This document shows positions 1 through 12,400 of a stretch of DNA of 64,000 nt, one piece after another. Both the position numbers and the translations under genes were made by a program. The notes beneath the pieces are model-generated. The model was not told where the DNA came from and searched no databases. It saw nothing but the letters and a program-made list of their open reading frames with translations. Numbering within the stretch: position 1 is the stretch's first letter; every line of letters begins with the position of its first letter. The stretch spans positions 372,001-436,000 of the forward strand of contig CM031557.1 in NCBI GenBank assembly GCA_018466975.1, written 5' to 3'. This DNA is from Sparassis latifolia (Eukaryota > Basidiomycota > Agaricomycetes > Polyporales > Sparassidaceae).

Positions 1-849
1 CTCCTTGGCCCTAGTTTGAAAGACCTCTTCAACCAGTGTGGTCAGAAATTCAGCCTGAAAACTGTCCTCCTTCTCGGTATTCAGTTAGTAAGTCCCCTAC
101 AATGGTTGTGTTTTTGATACTCAAAATAACAGTGGTTAGATCGATTGGTTAAAATTCATTCATTCGCAATACCTTGTTCATCACGATGTCAAGCAGGACA
201 ATTTCCTCGTTGGCATGGGCAAGCATGCCCATGTGCTCTATGCCATCGATTTTGGCCTCTCCTCTGTTTATTGGAATTCACAGACCTACAAACATAAAGT
301 GTACAGTGTAGAGAAGCAGCTTCTGGGGACAGTACACTATGCATCAATTAATGCCCACCAAGGCATCACACAGTCCTGTCGTGATGACATTGAATCACTT
401 GAGTATACTCTAGTTTACTTCCTTTGTGGTTCTCTTCCATGGCAAGGACTCCAGGATGATAGCACTCAAATTCTGCAGTGTAAGATGGACACATTCATTG
501 ATGACTTATGCGACATGCTTCCAGTCGAATTGTCTCTCCTGTTGAGCCACGCATGCACTTTGGGTTTCAAGGAGGAGCCCGACTACTCTTACCTCCATGA
601 CCTGTTCTATTCACTCTTCAATTGTGAGAGATTTCGAGATGATGAAGTGTTCAACTGGAGTGTCAAAGGTGGCCATGATGAAATGTCTGTCCTCCAAGTG
701 AGGATTGCAAGGTGAAGTGGTTTGAGTGGAACACAATCAGCAAGCAGCATGGTGTAAGTCCTTTCTTTAGGTTCCTTCACAACATATCACTTACTTACTG
801 CCATCAGGCTGCGATCATAGTATTATTGTACAAGCCTGATCCAGTATGA
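1..849 (+). CDS. Casein kinase 1-like protein, 5'-truncated by window edge
   Basis: Partial serine/threonine kinase of the CK1 type. Exon 1..87 reads in frame from the first base ([10 protein letters not shown], the CK1 'GPSLEDLF' segment). An intron runs 88-139. Exon 140 onward encodes the catalytic loop at about 179-205 ([13 protein letters not shown]), the IDFGL motif at about 248-262 and the CK1-specific block [11 protein letters not shown]...DDIESL...GSLPWQGL (about 328-450). The usual HRD is HHD here, but the catalytic Asp, Lys and Asn remain. The tail frame ([14 protein letters not shown]..., about 700-760) and a last exon ending at the TGA at 847-849 match the C-terminal tail seen in mushroom CK1-like copies. 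The splice between about 650 and 699 does not resolve cleanly: no donor of the right phase is visible, so the gene may be decayed there. CK1-like genes of this kind are often multicopy in mushrooms (known). Activity is uncertain. Confidence 0.72.
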
Positions 850-2212
850 TTGATCATGAGCTGTGCATGGAGGCTTCAGCATTGTTGCATATCAGATCGG
901 TTCATGTGCCTTATCACCCACTTTCCTTTCCTTTCCTTTTAGTTTCATCCACATCATTGATCCTAGCGTTGAATTCTACCCTGTTCTCTCGGAGTAGTCA
1001 TGTTGTTGCCCATATACCTGTCCTGCCATGTTGTCAGATACTATGATGTGTATTTACTTATATTTGAAATGAATTAGGCAAGCAGCGAGCTGTTGTATGC
1101 ATAAATAAATATGACATTGCATGTGCTGTTTCGCTGTCACAATACCTTTCTGTTCTCTCCATTCTTTCTCTGTTTCTGCTCGCATATTTTTCTTCTGCAT
1201 TTCCACACTCCAGAAAGTGTGAATGGATGTTCTCATGTGCTTTACTCATGTTGACTTGTGTATAGGATCTCATGAATGGTAGTGTCACATTCTCCAGTCT
1301 ATGGGAGGAGCAGGAGAAGGATGACAGGAAGAGCAATAAGAGTGTCACGATGAAACACAAGAATGTGGACAGCGAGAACCTACACCAAAACACAAGGGAG
1401 TTTGGGGGAATGAGATACTCACAAAGGCCCCAATGTGAAGAGAGCAACGAGAAGACGAGGATCCTAGACCAAGGGTGCAGTTGTTGTGGACCAGAGCATC
1501 AAGGCACTCTAGAACATATGATATAGGATGAAAATATATTGCTTTACAGTCTGACTCATACAGTGAGAGCTGACTCAGTCGACTCAGCCACATATTGCCT
1601 TGAACTGACTTAGGTATACAAAATTACATCGGATCGAGCGATCATGATAACAAGTGCAGAATTAGCTGAGCATCTAGTGTAAGAAGCCACGGCTTATTGA
1701 GCCAGGTCACAGTTCATCAAGCCGCAGCAACACTATGTGCACCTCACCTGGAACTTTACATAGACAGCCTTTTTGTTGTGTTTAGACAGCATATAGAGCA
1801 CTCAGTTACGGACACTAATTTTTATTAAAACTTGCCACAGAGTGGGTAGTTTGAGTAACCATGGTGCAGTGCCCAACCTTAGGTATGTGCTTACATCATA
1901 AATACCATTTGGGGCGGGTTGCCTGCCGCATTGAGTAGGCACGTGATGTGCAGCCGCCCACGTCAGTAGGTTAGGTTTTTCAAACTCTGCTAGGACCTAA
2001 CCACCCTACCACTACTATGCCAGACTGCTCAGTCGGCACAACCCCTAATCGGCACTTTCAGGGTTTTCACCAATCAGAGAGCACCGTTGGGCTTGGCTGT
2101 GGGCACCTGGTCTCGCATAACGCATATTTTTTGCCTATATATGGTGCGCCAAGTAGGGAGGTGTGCCGACTGAATGGTCTGGCATAGTATAAGGAGACTC
2201 CCCCGTGAAAGG
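850..2212. other. Intergenic, no gene recognised
   Basis: Only short open frames with no family pattern or convincing splice structure. AT-richer 3'-flank-like sequence follows the kinase-like gene. Confidence 0.5.
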
Positions 2213-2619
2213 ACCACTGATAATCCTCCCAGAGCTTTGATCCCAAGATCACCAAAATGGGCCGCCGGAGGCAAAATATTCAATCTCAAACCCCGGAAAA
2301 GGGCCAAAATGTGTCCAAAAGTTAGGTGCAAAACAGCCTCAAAAGGGCCAATTTGACCTTAGGTCCGATGTTGCAATCCCCGAATTTGCTCAGCCGGGGC
2401 AGTGTCGGCATCTGTCAGCCCGCTGCTAGGTTCCTGACCACGCCTTGACACGGTTTTTGGACGATTTTGGGCAATTTTTGTGGCAGAGGTCCGATCCCAT
2501 TTTGGCCCGAAAATGGCCAATTTTCCGGGAGGTTAGGTGAAAAATCCCCGAAAATGGCTATTGCTGACCCCCGAAAAAGTTGGCCGTAGGGATCAAAGCT
2601 CTAAGGGGATTATCAGGTG
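2213..2619. mobile_element. Small TIR element (MITE-like), ~407 bp
   Basis: The ends form an inverted repeat of about 30 bp. The left arm 2213-2244 contains TGATAATCC and AGAGCTTTGATCCC; the right arm 2589-2619 contains the reverse complement with a few mismatches. The interior has further weak inverted symmetry (CCAAAATGGGCC against GGCCCGAAAATGG). No coding capacity is seen. The start CACTG/CACCTG recalls CACTA-type ends, but no clear target duplication is visible, so the superfamily is not assigned. Confidence 0.6.
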
Positions 2620-2828
2620 AACCGCTGAATCCGCGTGAGAATCCGGCAATTGCCGGGTACTGTACAGTTTCCAAGCCACGCGCTGTTTAGCGCATCGGAT
2701 ATATCGTCGGCGCCGGCTCAGCAACTTCAAGAATCAAGATCAAGGTGTGTCGAATCGCTGCAACCGTAGCTCTCGAAGGTGTACTAACTGACATTCATAG
2801 ACATTTCCGGCGTCTCTCGGCCGTTAAG

Positions 2829-2993
2829 GTGAGTCCAGTTTGTGCTGCATTTGTTGGAGTCGATTTTGCTGCGGTATGAGCGGTCGCGTCGATGTTGGAA
2901 GACGGCTTAGAAGTCGCTGGTGTTGTCTGAGGGGCAGATGTTACTTGGGGTGAAAGAATGGGCGAAAATCTATACTGATAGCATGATTTTCAG
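2829..2993 (+). other. 5'UTR intron of the eL34 gene
   Basis: A GTGAGT donor at 2829 follows a pyrimidine-rich exon end (CGGCCGTTAAG), and an AG acceptor at 2992-2993 lies 8 nt before the start codon at 3002. Leader introns directly upstream of ribosomal protein start codons are common in fungi (known). The transcript probably begins around 2700-2800. Confidence 0.55.
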
Positions 2994-3001
2994 ATCCAGC
3001 A

Positions 3002-3470
3002 ATGGCCCAACGCGTCACTCTCCGCAAGCGCAATCCCTACAACACCACCTCCAACCGCCGACGAGTAGTCAAGACGCCAGGTGGCAGGCTCGTCTACCAC
3101 CACCTGAAAAAACCTGCCACTGCGCCCAAGTGCGGAGACTGTGGAATTGCACTCCCCGGTGTACGTTCTACCTTAGTCCACTCAAGTTAGGCCTCAGTTT
3201 ACACCGGTCATCTGCTATCTTTGTGTACAGATTATTGCACTGCGCCCACGCCAATATGCGACTGTCTCCAAAACAAAGAAGACCGTCCGCAGGGCGTACG
3301 GCGGCTCAAGATGCGGTGACTGCGTTAAGCAGCGGTATGTTCCCTTCCACCCTTTCCCCTGCTTTCCCTGCTCACTCATCCACAGCATCCTCCGAGCATT
3401 CTTGCTCGAGGAAGCAAAGATCGTCAAGAAGGTGATCAAGTCTCAGCAGAAGGCTGGCGGCAGGCAGTAG
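3002..3470 (+). CDS. RPL34: 60S ribosomal protein eL34
   Basis: Three exons: 3002-3160, 3231-3334 and 3386-3470, giving 115 aa, the usual size for eL34. The protein begins [15 protein letters not shown], has the [14 protein letters not shown] segment and the paired Cys motif CGDC (about residue 45), then [13 protein letters not shown], a second CGDC, and the C-terminal helix [19 protein letters not shown]. eL34 is a basic protein of the large ribosomal subunit (known). All exon phases agree, with introns of 70 and 51 nt. The start at 3002 is the first ATG after the leader intron and fixes the conserved N-terminus. The PHO13-type gene follows on the same strand. Confidence 0.95.
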
Positions 3471-3480
3471 AGTGGCTACC

Positions 3481-3528
3481 TGCGCGAACTCCTGCGCGAG
3501 CTCCTGCGCGAACTGTTGGGCGAGTCTC
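3481..3528. repeat. 12-bp tandem repeat in eL34 3' flank
   Basis: Four degenerate copies of a 12-bp unit (TGCGCGAACTCC-like), starting 11 nt after the eL34 stop codon. Confidence 0.6.
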
Positions 3529-3956
3529 CGCGTAGTGTGAGGAGCGGCGACGAGGTGGGGCGAGTGTTGGGGCTCCTGGCGGAGGTGTTCTATTCGATTT
3601 GCGATGTACCGTTCTCTGCCATGCATACATGTATACTGCTTACTTATGACCACCAAAACTACGACCGATGAGGTTGTTATGCGGTATCCTTTCGTCGACG
3701 GTAGTGCATTCCTGCACAGTTTCCCCGCTGCACGCCGTCCATGCGCACTAGGGGACAGTCGGCCAGAAATTTGCGTCAGTGTACATACACCCACATCTAG
3801 GCGCTCATGGTAGTAATCCGATTATCTTTGACTTGGAATGCTGAGCAATCTCTTTCAGCACCGTCACTGACCTTTCACGTCTGGCGCGTATATCATCCTC
3901 GCGGGGTCGACAATCGAAACTTGACCCTGCTACATACCCGCTTGTATTATCCGCGC
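3529..3956. other. Intergenic, eL34 3' flank and PHO13-like promoter
   Basis: No gene seen. An in-frame ATG at 3807 lies upstream of the PHO13-like start, but the extra residues have no family character. Confidence 0.5.
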
Positions 3957-5177
3957 ATGACTGTTGGATTTCCTCCGACCGCCACGCGCCTCACCACCCG
4001 AGAAGACTATGAAAACCTGGTAGACAGATACGATACCTGGCTCTTCGACTGCGACGGCGTGCTGTGGCAGGGCGATACCCTGATCGAGGGTATTACGGAG
4101 GTTCTGCATTTCTTGCGGACGCACAGTACGCACATTGTTCTCGGCTTTCGTCCCCCACATGCTGGGCTGATCGGAGTTGTGGTGTGCCTGCGCGCGCGGA
4201 CAAGAGAAGTCCGTGATGTTCGTGACGAACAACGCGACGAAGTCGCGGAAGAACTACAAGAAGAAGTTTGACGGGCTCGGTGTTGAGGCGCACGTTGTGA
4301 GCACCTCGAATTCGTAGCCGTTCATTTTGGATCTCATGAAACGACGTCGACCTACGCACAGGACGAAATCTTCGGGTCCGCGTTCGCCTCAGCGGTGTAC
4401 ATCTCGTCGGTGCTTAAGCTCCCAAAGGACAAGAAGGTATACGTGGTCGGTATGTCTGGGCTGGAAGAGGAGCTACGCGAGGAGGGCATCTCCTTCATAG
4501 GCGGTACTGTGAGTTGCCATCGCCTTATTCCTGGTTCCCGCTCACGCATTTACAGGACCCCGACGACAACGTACTCGGTGGATACTCGCTCGCAGACTTT
4601 ACGACGGATCCGAGCGTCGGCGCGGTGCTGTGCGGGCTGGACACGCACGTGAACTATAAGAAGCTCTCAAAAGCATTCAACCACCTCCTGCGCAACAAAG
4701 ACTGCGTGTTCCTCGCGACCAACACCGACAGCACGTTCCCGACTGCGGAGGGCCTCCTACCCGGTGCGGGCTCAGTCAGCGCTCCGCTCCGCTACTCGCT
4801 CGGCCGTGACCCCATCAGCATCGGCAAGCCCGCGGGGACGATGCTCGATTGCATCAGGGCGAAGTGAGCGGTTTGTTTGCCTTGTGGAGGACAACGACGC
4901 TGACGCTGAATTGGTGAGACATGATTATGACCCGAAGCGGACGATTATGGTCGGCGACCGGCTGAATACTGACATCGAGTTCGGCAAGAACGGTGGACTC
5001 GCAACGCTGCTGGTCCTGACGGGTGAGGAAATTCCCCGTGTTGCCCCTTACCTAGCTCTGAATCTTGTAACCTCAGGTATCGCGAAAGAAGCGGAGGTCT
5101 TTGGTCCGAATCCCTCATCCACTGTCCCCGACTACGTGACAGAATCTCTTGGCGATTTCCGTGTGCTTATCTCATAA
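3957..5177 (+). CDS. PHO13: HAD-family 4-nitrophenylphosphatase / phosphoglycolate phosphatase (PHO13 type)
   Basis: Six exons: 3957-4125, 4205-4296, 4362-4508, 4556-4863, 4919-5022 and 5077-5177; 306 aa, normal for this family. HAD motif I is FDCDGVLW (nucleophile Asp about 31, second Asp 33), motif II is FVTNNATKSRK (about 62-72), and the motif III/IV region is KRTIMVGDRLNTDIEFG (about 245-260). The substrate-selective cap domain lies between, including GLDTHVNYKKL and FLATNTDSTFPT. These enzymes hydrolyse small phosphates such as 2-phosphoglycolate and glycolytic side products, in the cytosol (known). All five introns keep phase; the 47-nt intron 4509-4555 is the shortest. ATG 3957 gives the standard N-terminus about 30 residues before motif I. 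Convergent with GPI11. Confidence 0.93.
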
Positions 5178-5241
5178 CCAAGCCCGATGTTCCATGCGCG
5201 GATGCAGCAGACTCGTATAGATGTTGTTTTAGATAGACGAA

Positions 5242-6461
5242 TTAGAAATGTTTTCGACGTCTTTGCCTGCGGTTCTTGTTTGGCTCCGATGCAGGGGTCA
5301 CGTTGGATACCAAGTATGCATCGGCGAGCTGTGTGATGGCGCTGACAACCAGGGCACTGAGAGAGCCAACGATGTAGCCGCCAATGGCACCGTATGCGGG
5401 AGGCAGAGGCCATGCCTAAATGCGATCGTCAACAACGTCCCACGGGAACTATTCAGCCAGCAGGCATACCTGCCATGGCCGCTCCCAGTCGAGACCAAGC
5501 GGGATAGCGCCCGACCAACATCCAATCAGCGTACCTGCGGCAGGATACACGATAGCTCTTTCAATGGGAGTTCTAGGGCTGGTTGCGAGTCAGATGCGCA
5601 ATGAATAGCGGTTGAAATTTCGAGAAGGTTGAACGAAGGGGGTTGGTAACTCACGAGAGCTCTGCGAAAAGGCGGATCCAGGTCAGTCGGCTTACAAGCG
5701 CTTCCGAGTCTGCTCTGAGAGAGGGAGGGCCGAGAACATATGCAGATGTGAACGAAGTCAGGAGGGAGAGAAGGAGTGCAAGGGCGGAAGTCTCTAGTGG
5801 ATGGCTGAGATACATATGAAGCCTTAGGAACAGCAAGAAAGCCGAAGTTCGAAGAGACACTCACCTCGCTATCGGCGCTCCAAAGAGGACCAGCAAGATG
5901 TAGTATATGGTGGAAACAACGAGAGTGGTCAAAATTGCGTTTCCAAAACCTATACACCGAAGGGTCAAAGCTAATTAACAGCAAGGACAACGTCCGAAGC
6001 CAGACACACACCGCCAGTCGGAGGTCGTCCCAGTGCTTCCTCTGGAGCTTCTGCTTCGTCTGCTCCGCCGCATTCCCCTCAGCCATGCCGCGCGTTCTCT
6101 CCTCAATCATCCACCCACGCAGCCAACTCGCCCACCACGTCTGCACCACAATTGCACCGACGCACATCCACGCGACGGTCCGCGTGGGATTCTCCGTAAG
6201 CAGACGGAGTGCACGGTGAGGTTCATCGCTGGCAATGGGTGTATGTTTGCTTTGCCAGGGGTAGAGGTCTGTGAGGAAGGACACAGACGTCCTGGGCAGA
6301 AAGAGGGCTGTGAAGGCGAGGAGACTGGTGTGCACGCCTGTCACTGAGGTGTAGCTGGCGAAGGGTAGAAAGTTAGCGGGTGAAGACGCCGTCCTTACGT
6401 CTGTTGGTCGGTCTGGGGCTGTGCTTTCTGGCTGCGGTACCCTGACTCGACGGATGGCCAT
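5242..6461 (-). CDS. GPI11: GPI biosynthesis protein PIG-F / Gpi11
   Basis: Five exons on the minus strand: 6461-6008, 5949-5865, 5804-5655, 5578-5470 and 5415-5242; 323 aa. Recognisable PIG-F segments: GVHTSLLAFTALFLPRTS near the N-terminus (first TM), NAILTTLVVSTIYYILLVLFGAP, the loop SAYVLGPPS, GTLIGCWSGAIPLGLDWERPWQ, and the C-terminal AWPLPPAYGAIGGYIVGSLSALV followed by a basic tail. PIG-F/Gpi11 is a multi-pass ER protein that partners the ethanolamine-phosphate transferases adding EtNP to GPI anchors (known). The start at 6461 lets ANFLPFASYTSV read straight into the conserved part; a possible 44-nt intron in that stretch would break the frame and was rejected. Its 3' end faces the PHO13-like gene. 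Confidence 0.88.
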
Positions 6462-9296
6462 GGGAAGAGACGGTTATCCTGTAATGTTCAGTGTTCCATA
6501 AAGACACACTCTTCCTCGAGAGATTTGCCTGTCCTTGATTAGCATCAGCCAAATCCCCCATAATTAGTGGGCGTACGACTGATGAGGAATGGAGGTAACT
6601 CACTGCACGCGGTTGGAGGTTGGGCGAAGTTCTGTCGGCAGCGTAGAAGTGATCGGCTTCCCTGTACGTAAATGGAAGTCGTCGGGCAACGGCGCCCACA
6701 ACTGCCACAACTAATTCTTGGCTTGCCACTACCACGTTTCAAAGTCCTGAATTCAGACCGTCTGCGCTTGCAGGTCGCAAATACTTTCCGGCTGACTATG
6801 CTCTTGGGTCGTCTGTACTTCCAGGCTGTGGAACGCTTGTATAAAAGCGAATGCAAGTTGATCGCGACGCCTGTTGACGAAATCCGTCAGGCCGCTGTCC
6901 AGGATTCTCATACGTTTCTTTACCACCCGATGGTCCCGCTCGCCCACTAGTAGGTTAACATGTCGGTGAGTCCTGCTTGATAATGATTGTTCCTATTTAC
7001 TCAGATCTATATCAATCACAAGCAACACGTCCCGGGCAGCCTGCCAGTGCGCGCATGTCTCTGTATATTGTTCCATCCGATATCGGGTAGAACCGTGTGC
7101 CACCAGAAGAATATGCTACTGCAATGCACTGCGCTCTTTCTGTATCCTCATATTGCGCTACTTGCCGCTGCAAAGATATTCTATCTGAGACTAATCATGG
7201 AGCGCTCCGATGTCTCAATCGAACTCTCTTCGCTTCTCTCCCCCCACTCATGACCACGCTACATGAGGTCTGATGCAGCACCACGATAATCGGAACCTGT
7301 TTGCCTAATTTTACTTGGGCCCTGCTCGCCCTGCGGCGCCCACTAGAGCAGTCGTCTTATCTGATGAGCCGGGTTGGCGCCTGGATGTGCATTGTTGTTG
7401 GGCCAGAATTTCTGCTTTGTAAACTACGCCGTTGTATGCGATTTTCCTCCGCAATTGCAGTGTGAGCACCCTTTGCCCTGTCAATGTCAACAGGCGTGAT
7501 ACATTACTTGCAGCTTATTAGGACATATTTCCATCAAGACATGGAACTTATGCTGTCACCGAATGTGGTCCTTCAAATCACTTGCTATGAAATTTACTGA
7601 AGGCCGGACGGCATCCGACCGGTGATCACCTCCCTGGCTCGCACCGTATGTTAGTTTTTCGGCTAATCCGTCTTCTCCCCGACGTTAACACACATAACCT
7701 CCAGTCACTTGGAAATTTCTGATGAACAGATTATGCGTGAGCTTTGTGCACACACATTAGGTCAATATCTCCATGTGAATTATCTACCAATCTCGGGCCG
7801 ATGAACATGGCGAAAATCTTCGTCTGTCTGGACATCGAATGTCGAAGCCTCTCCGTGGTGACGGGTAGAATGTGGGTTATCTGATCCATCCTATTATCTG
7901 TATACGCGGTTGGTGGTCTCGCCACGGTAGCTCTGACTCGCCCAATTTGGAATGATATCCTTAATTCCGCTTTGGAATCCCGCCGTGGAAGGATCCTCAC
8001 CCAGGACGCAACCAAGTTATGCGCTGTCATGCAGCCTGAAGGTCGTGATTAGCAATCATAGGGAGCTTTCGTTCGCATTCGCGTTCGCGCAGAGGGCTTG
8101 GAATGTGGGTATTAGATTCTGTGCTGTAACTTTACGTCCGTGTAAGCTGACGCTCTGTCGTTTGTGTTTTGTTTGCCATGAACCACTGGTCTGCGAAGTC
8201 TGAACCCAACGTTTGCAGGTTCTCAGATTCGCGTTTACGCTTTCCGGCGTACTGCTTAATGACGGCATACGATAAATCAGCGTTCCGCCGTTTACGTTGC
8301 GTTGCATTATTCGTACTATGGACCACTTCAGTCGAACCCCCCCCCCCTTTTTGACCGTATTTCCTCTTCCAAAATTTCACGTCACGGCCGTGTAATGGAG
8401 AACGAGATATAGTACTGCATTGAATACTGATACGGCGCTCCAAGAAACCTAACTCTCTTGGTCACCAAGCGGGATATCCTGCTGTGAATTTGAGCGCCGG
8501 AATATTCACAGTTATGGCCTCTCGTACTGTCGGCTAAGCGACCGTGTTTGGCCACTCCTCCAGGTCCTTAGTCCTCATCACTTCGCGCTCTGGGTCCGGG
8601 TGACCCCGTGTTTTCGGCTGTTGATTTTCTCGTACCTCTTTCTGAGTTCTTTAACGACTAAGGTCTTGCTGCCCAAGCTCGTGCTTCACGTCCGCACTCA
8701 CACAGGCTGCTATGTCGCTCATCATATTCATCATCATCGTGTCTAATTCAAATTCCAAGGTCTTCTCGGAGAGCCTACGCATCTCGGACGACATTTCCTG
8801 TAAACCGTTTGGTGTCTATCTAAGCCAAGACGTGATGTATACCTTCTCCCCTACTTGCAGTCCCTATCAAGAATGCAGCTCAGTCGGAAGTGGTGAAGAC
8901 GTGGTGGTATCATCTGCAAAAACATCCAGGGCACGGAGGAAGCATCTTGGGTAGTTTGTCTCTTATCAAGCTACCTCTGGTCAAAGCGGAGGACGTACTT
9001 TGCGCGATTCGGTCATGATGAGTGGCATCTTCGATTCATTTTGTTTGGCCAAAGTGTTGAAGACTTGTATCCTTCGCTCTTTTCGTTCCGAGTCGCCTGC
9101 GTTCCGCGCTTGTCCCTCATAAAACTTTTGTGAACGTTGGTTCAGAATTCGTGGCGAAGGCTATTTGCTTATGGCGTTAGATACCATGATCATATTAGTG
9201 CGTATGTCATACTTCCTCTCGAGCGTTGCTGCATTAAGACTTTTCTCAATCATGGGTATATGCAGGCCTATTATAACCTCACACTATAGCTGTGTG
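6462..9296. other. Gene-poor stretch, nothing recognised
   Basis: 2.8 kb without an assignable gene on either strand. Contains an 11-nt C homopolymer directly followed by T5 (8337-8352). Small frames have no domain pattern. Upstream exons of GPI11 could lie within 6480-6740 but are not needed. Confidence 0.45.
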
Positions 9297-9486
9297 CAAA
9301 ACTATAGGCCCCAGCAATAAATTAGGCCATAAGTCGGACATCAAACAAGCAGGTTTCGAAAACCCATGCCAGCCTCGCCGCTAACTGCACCTCTCCAAAC
9401 ACTTGGAGAGTGAGAGCTCGCCAATCAGTGGTCGTTAATTTATTTCCGATCCAACGCGATTTTTCATCAGGGGCCTATAGGTTTTC
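9297..9486. mobile_element. Short palindromic TIR element, ~190 bp
   Basis: Left end 9297-9312 (AAAACTATAGGCCCC) is the inverted copy of right end 9469-9486 (GGGGCCTATAGGTTTTC), with one extra base. A second inner pair (AATAAATTAGG / TTAATTTATT) strengthens the symmetry. Non-coding. MITE-like by structure only. Confidence 0.45.
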
Positions 9487-12400
9487 AAGCGGCTGTTTGT
9501 AACAAGAGAAAGAACAGACACGGAGATGATGAAACCGGAGATATCAGTGTTCCTTGATTTGAACATCATGATCCAGGTTCTTGCCCCATCCACCCCCGCA
9601 CCATGTTCTGAATCCTGTGGCGGCAGCGCGGGTCAATGGACATATATTGCCTGCGACATGACGAATCCTGCATCATCTCCACACCCAGCCGGACGACCTA
9701 TGCGCAGTTAGTGATTGATCGACAAGCGGTCGTGGTACGCCCATATAGCTGCATCATTAAGAGTCTCGAGATCATCAATACTGCCATACGTTTCCAGTGA
9801 GTACTGTGTTCTCGCCGTGGCGGATAGCGTTTTCATCCGACATTACTATGCAGACATTGGCATGATGACCTGAATTCATGAAAACCAGAGACGGTCTCAG
9901 GTTGAGTGGCGAGTTCCACAAATCTGCGGCTCTGTGTGCATCAGCGTAGGGTGGATAGGTCTCCAGGGCGGAATCGTACCCAGAAGCACCTTGTCTGCCC
10001 CAAGGTATCCATCGTTAATTCCCTAAGCGTGTCTCTTAAGTTAACATTTTTTGTTGTTTGGTCAGGCCTTGATGGCGATGAGCCTCTAGCGCGCCGCGAT
10101 GCGTGGGCCGAAAGTATAGCTTCGGCAAGCAACTCAAACCAGGTATGTGCGAATTCAAGTGGCGAAGTTGACTGTGGGTTGATTCTGATTGAGTCGACTT
10201 TGATATCAGTGCAAATGACAGTTCTTCCTTTCAGATACGAGGAAAGCAAGACTGATGCTTCTTAGGTGCATTGGGCTTGGGTAGTTGTCTTTAACTTTCA
10301 TGCTATCATAACGCGTGGAAGCTAATGTGTTCGCATGGCAAAGACTGCCAATAATGGACTCATCGTACAAGGAAGAACAAGGCGGCGGTTGTACGTGACT
10401 TGACACCTTGAGGTCGAGCGCGTCATCAACGTGTCTGTCGGATCAAATGCATTTTCACTTCTGAACTTCACCCTACCTGACTTGTAAGTCTGCAGTTACA
10501 ATGGTGTGGCGAACAGCGAGCTTCCTGCTTGACTGCTGGTGGCGCCTGGCGTGAAGTAGAGAGAACTTGGCTCAATGACTAGTGCGACTTCACAGGTTTG
10601 TCATGTAATCTGGCTCTAACGTCAACTGCCTGTGACACGAAATTGACGTCCAATGTTTGCAAGCTGTACAGCAAGTCAGTTGCGCCCTCATTGTCTCATT
10701 TTCCTCAAATTGGGAGCTATGTAGCTGCAAATGCACCACATGTTTCCAGGTGCTTCGATGACCACTAGAAATCGAAATATCGCCTTTGCGGACCCTACAC
10801 AGAGTGCTCCCTCCCGCTATCTCCTTTTCTTCACCGGAGAGATACACCATCAGCCGCGGTATGCGAAGCGCTCCGCTGTCTCGGCCGAATGTTCCACCCT
10901 GAAGCTTCCTCTCGCACGAGTCTGGTGCTGGGGCTCACCGAGTACCGGCATTTGGCAAGTCTTTTCAGAACAATGTCAGCAAGTCACTATACTCTCTTCG
11001 TCGTCAGTATTCGATTTAATTTCGTGGTCATGGACGCCTGGACTTGCAGGGTCAGCACTGGTAATCACTTCTTCCTCCGTTACAATGCGTGATACGCGGG
11101 GGTTTTGACCATCAAGCAGCGGTTTTCCCAGCTATGCAGCGAGCTCAGATATATTCAATCCTTCGTAAGCTCTTCTGAATGTCATTTCCGTCGACCGGGG
11201 CGCAAAAAAACGCATGCATGTATTTCACATGAAGGGCATGTATTCAAATTCCGGTTGCGACCGCAGAAGGTTGATACGGGCGCAAATTCGGGGTCATCGC
11301 GCAAATGATTAGGAAGCGTCATTGTCCTTCAGCGCGCGATGCTGATGCTGCGGTTCATTTTTCTTACTCCGGCTTTCCCGGTCACTGACGAGTACGAAGG
11401 GTAGGCGGCATCTGATATGTTTTTCCCTGGACCAACCGCGCAATGCTCGCACAACATTTGTATTCTTCGGGTCCCGCTTGAACAACGTGGCCCTCGCCTT
11501 GCCGTCCTCGCACCGCTTGCATTCTGCTTGGTTTTCCAGATCTTTCCAGTGCAGGTAATGCTCCAGACCTACCTGTGCGACTTGACATCTCGGTCATATC
11601 GCTCTCTTCAAGGAACTTGTGTCCAACCGTCAGGTAGTCGCAGCAAGGGCACGCGCCTCGGCGTACATTCTATGCAAGAAGCCTTAACCAAACGACAGCC
11701 GTGGAGTACTCAGCCTGACACGCCAATGTCACCAAGTCTCTCTGGGCTGCCCACGGAGGTGCTGTGAGGCACTCCGCTTTTCTACGACGGTTTCCTTGAT
11801 ACATTGTGCCGTAGTTGACTCTTGCTCTTCGTCTGATTGATTTAGTGAGACAGAACTCCAGTCGTTTGGGGCGCTTTGTATCCGGGCACTCTGGATGCGT
11901 TATACGTGTTTTTTATTCTCCTTGACAAGCTGTGCCGTATTGCTGCTCCTCTAGATGCAGCATTCACGATCTGTGCAGTTCTGTGTGACCATAGCAATAT
12001 TTTGTCGGGTGATCTGTATAAATGTATAAGTCTCGGGTGAGCTTCAGCAGATTAGCCAGATCAATGATTGTCCTGAATTATTGCTGTAGTTGTTGCGGGA
12101 CAGTTAGTTGTCCTGGATGTGCGTCAGTATCAGCAGGCTCCGTCGCTAGCCTCTACTATGATCCATTGTGCGGGCAAAAGTCACCGGCACCCCTCTGTGA
12201 CAGGACGCGTCAACACGAGAGCGCGTCATGTCACGGCGCAATTGGCATGACTTTCGCAGCTCCCATTTCTTACTGTACTAGGAATTCTAAGAGATAGATA
12301 TCAGAGTCTTTAAGCTCACCCCGGCACCCGCTTCTGACTCGCCCTCCTAAGAGGCTGCAACTCAAGCGGGAGAAGTGATTCACACGTGCATGATGTTTGG

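Noticed and set aside
6370..6413. A 44-nt stretch in GPI11 with perfect intron borders and a GCTAAC branch site
   Set aside because: Removing it breaks the frame into GVHTSLLAFTALFLPRTS, whereas reading through gives the family N-terminus.
8337..8352. C11-T5 tract as a functional signal
   Set aside because: A simple homopolymer with no gene context.
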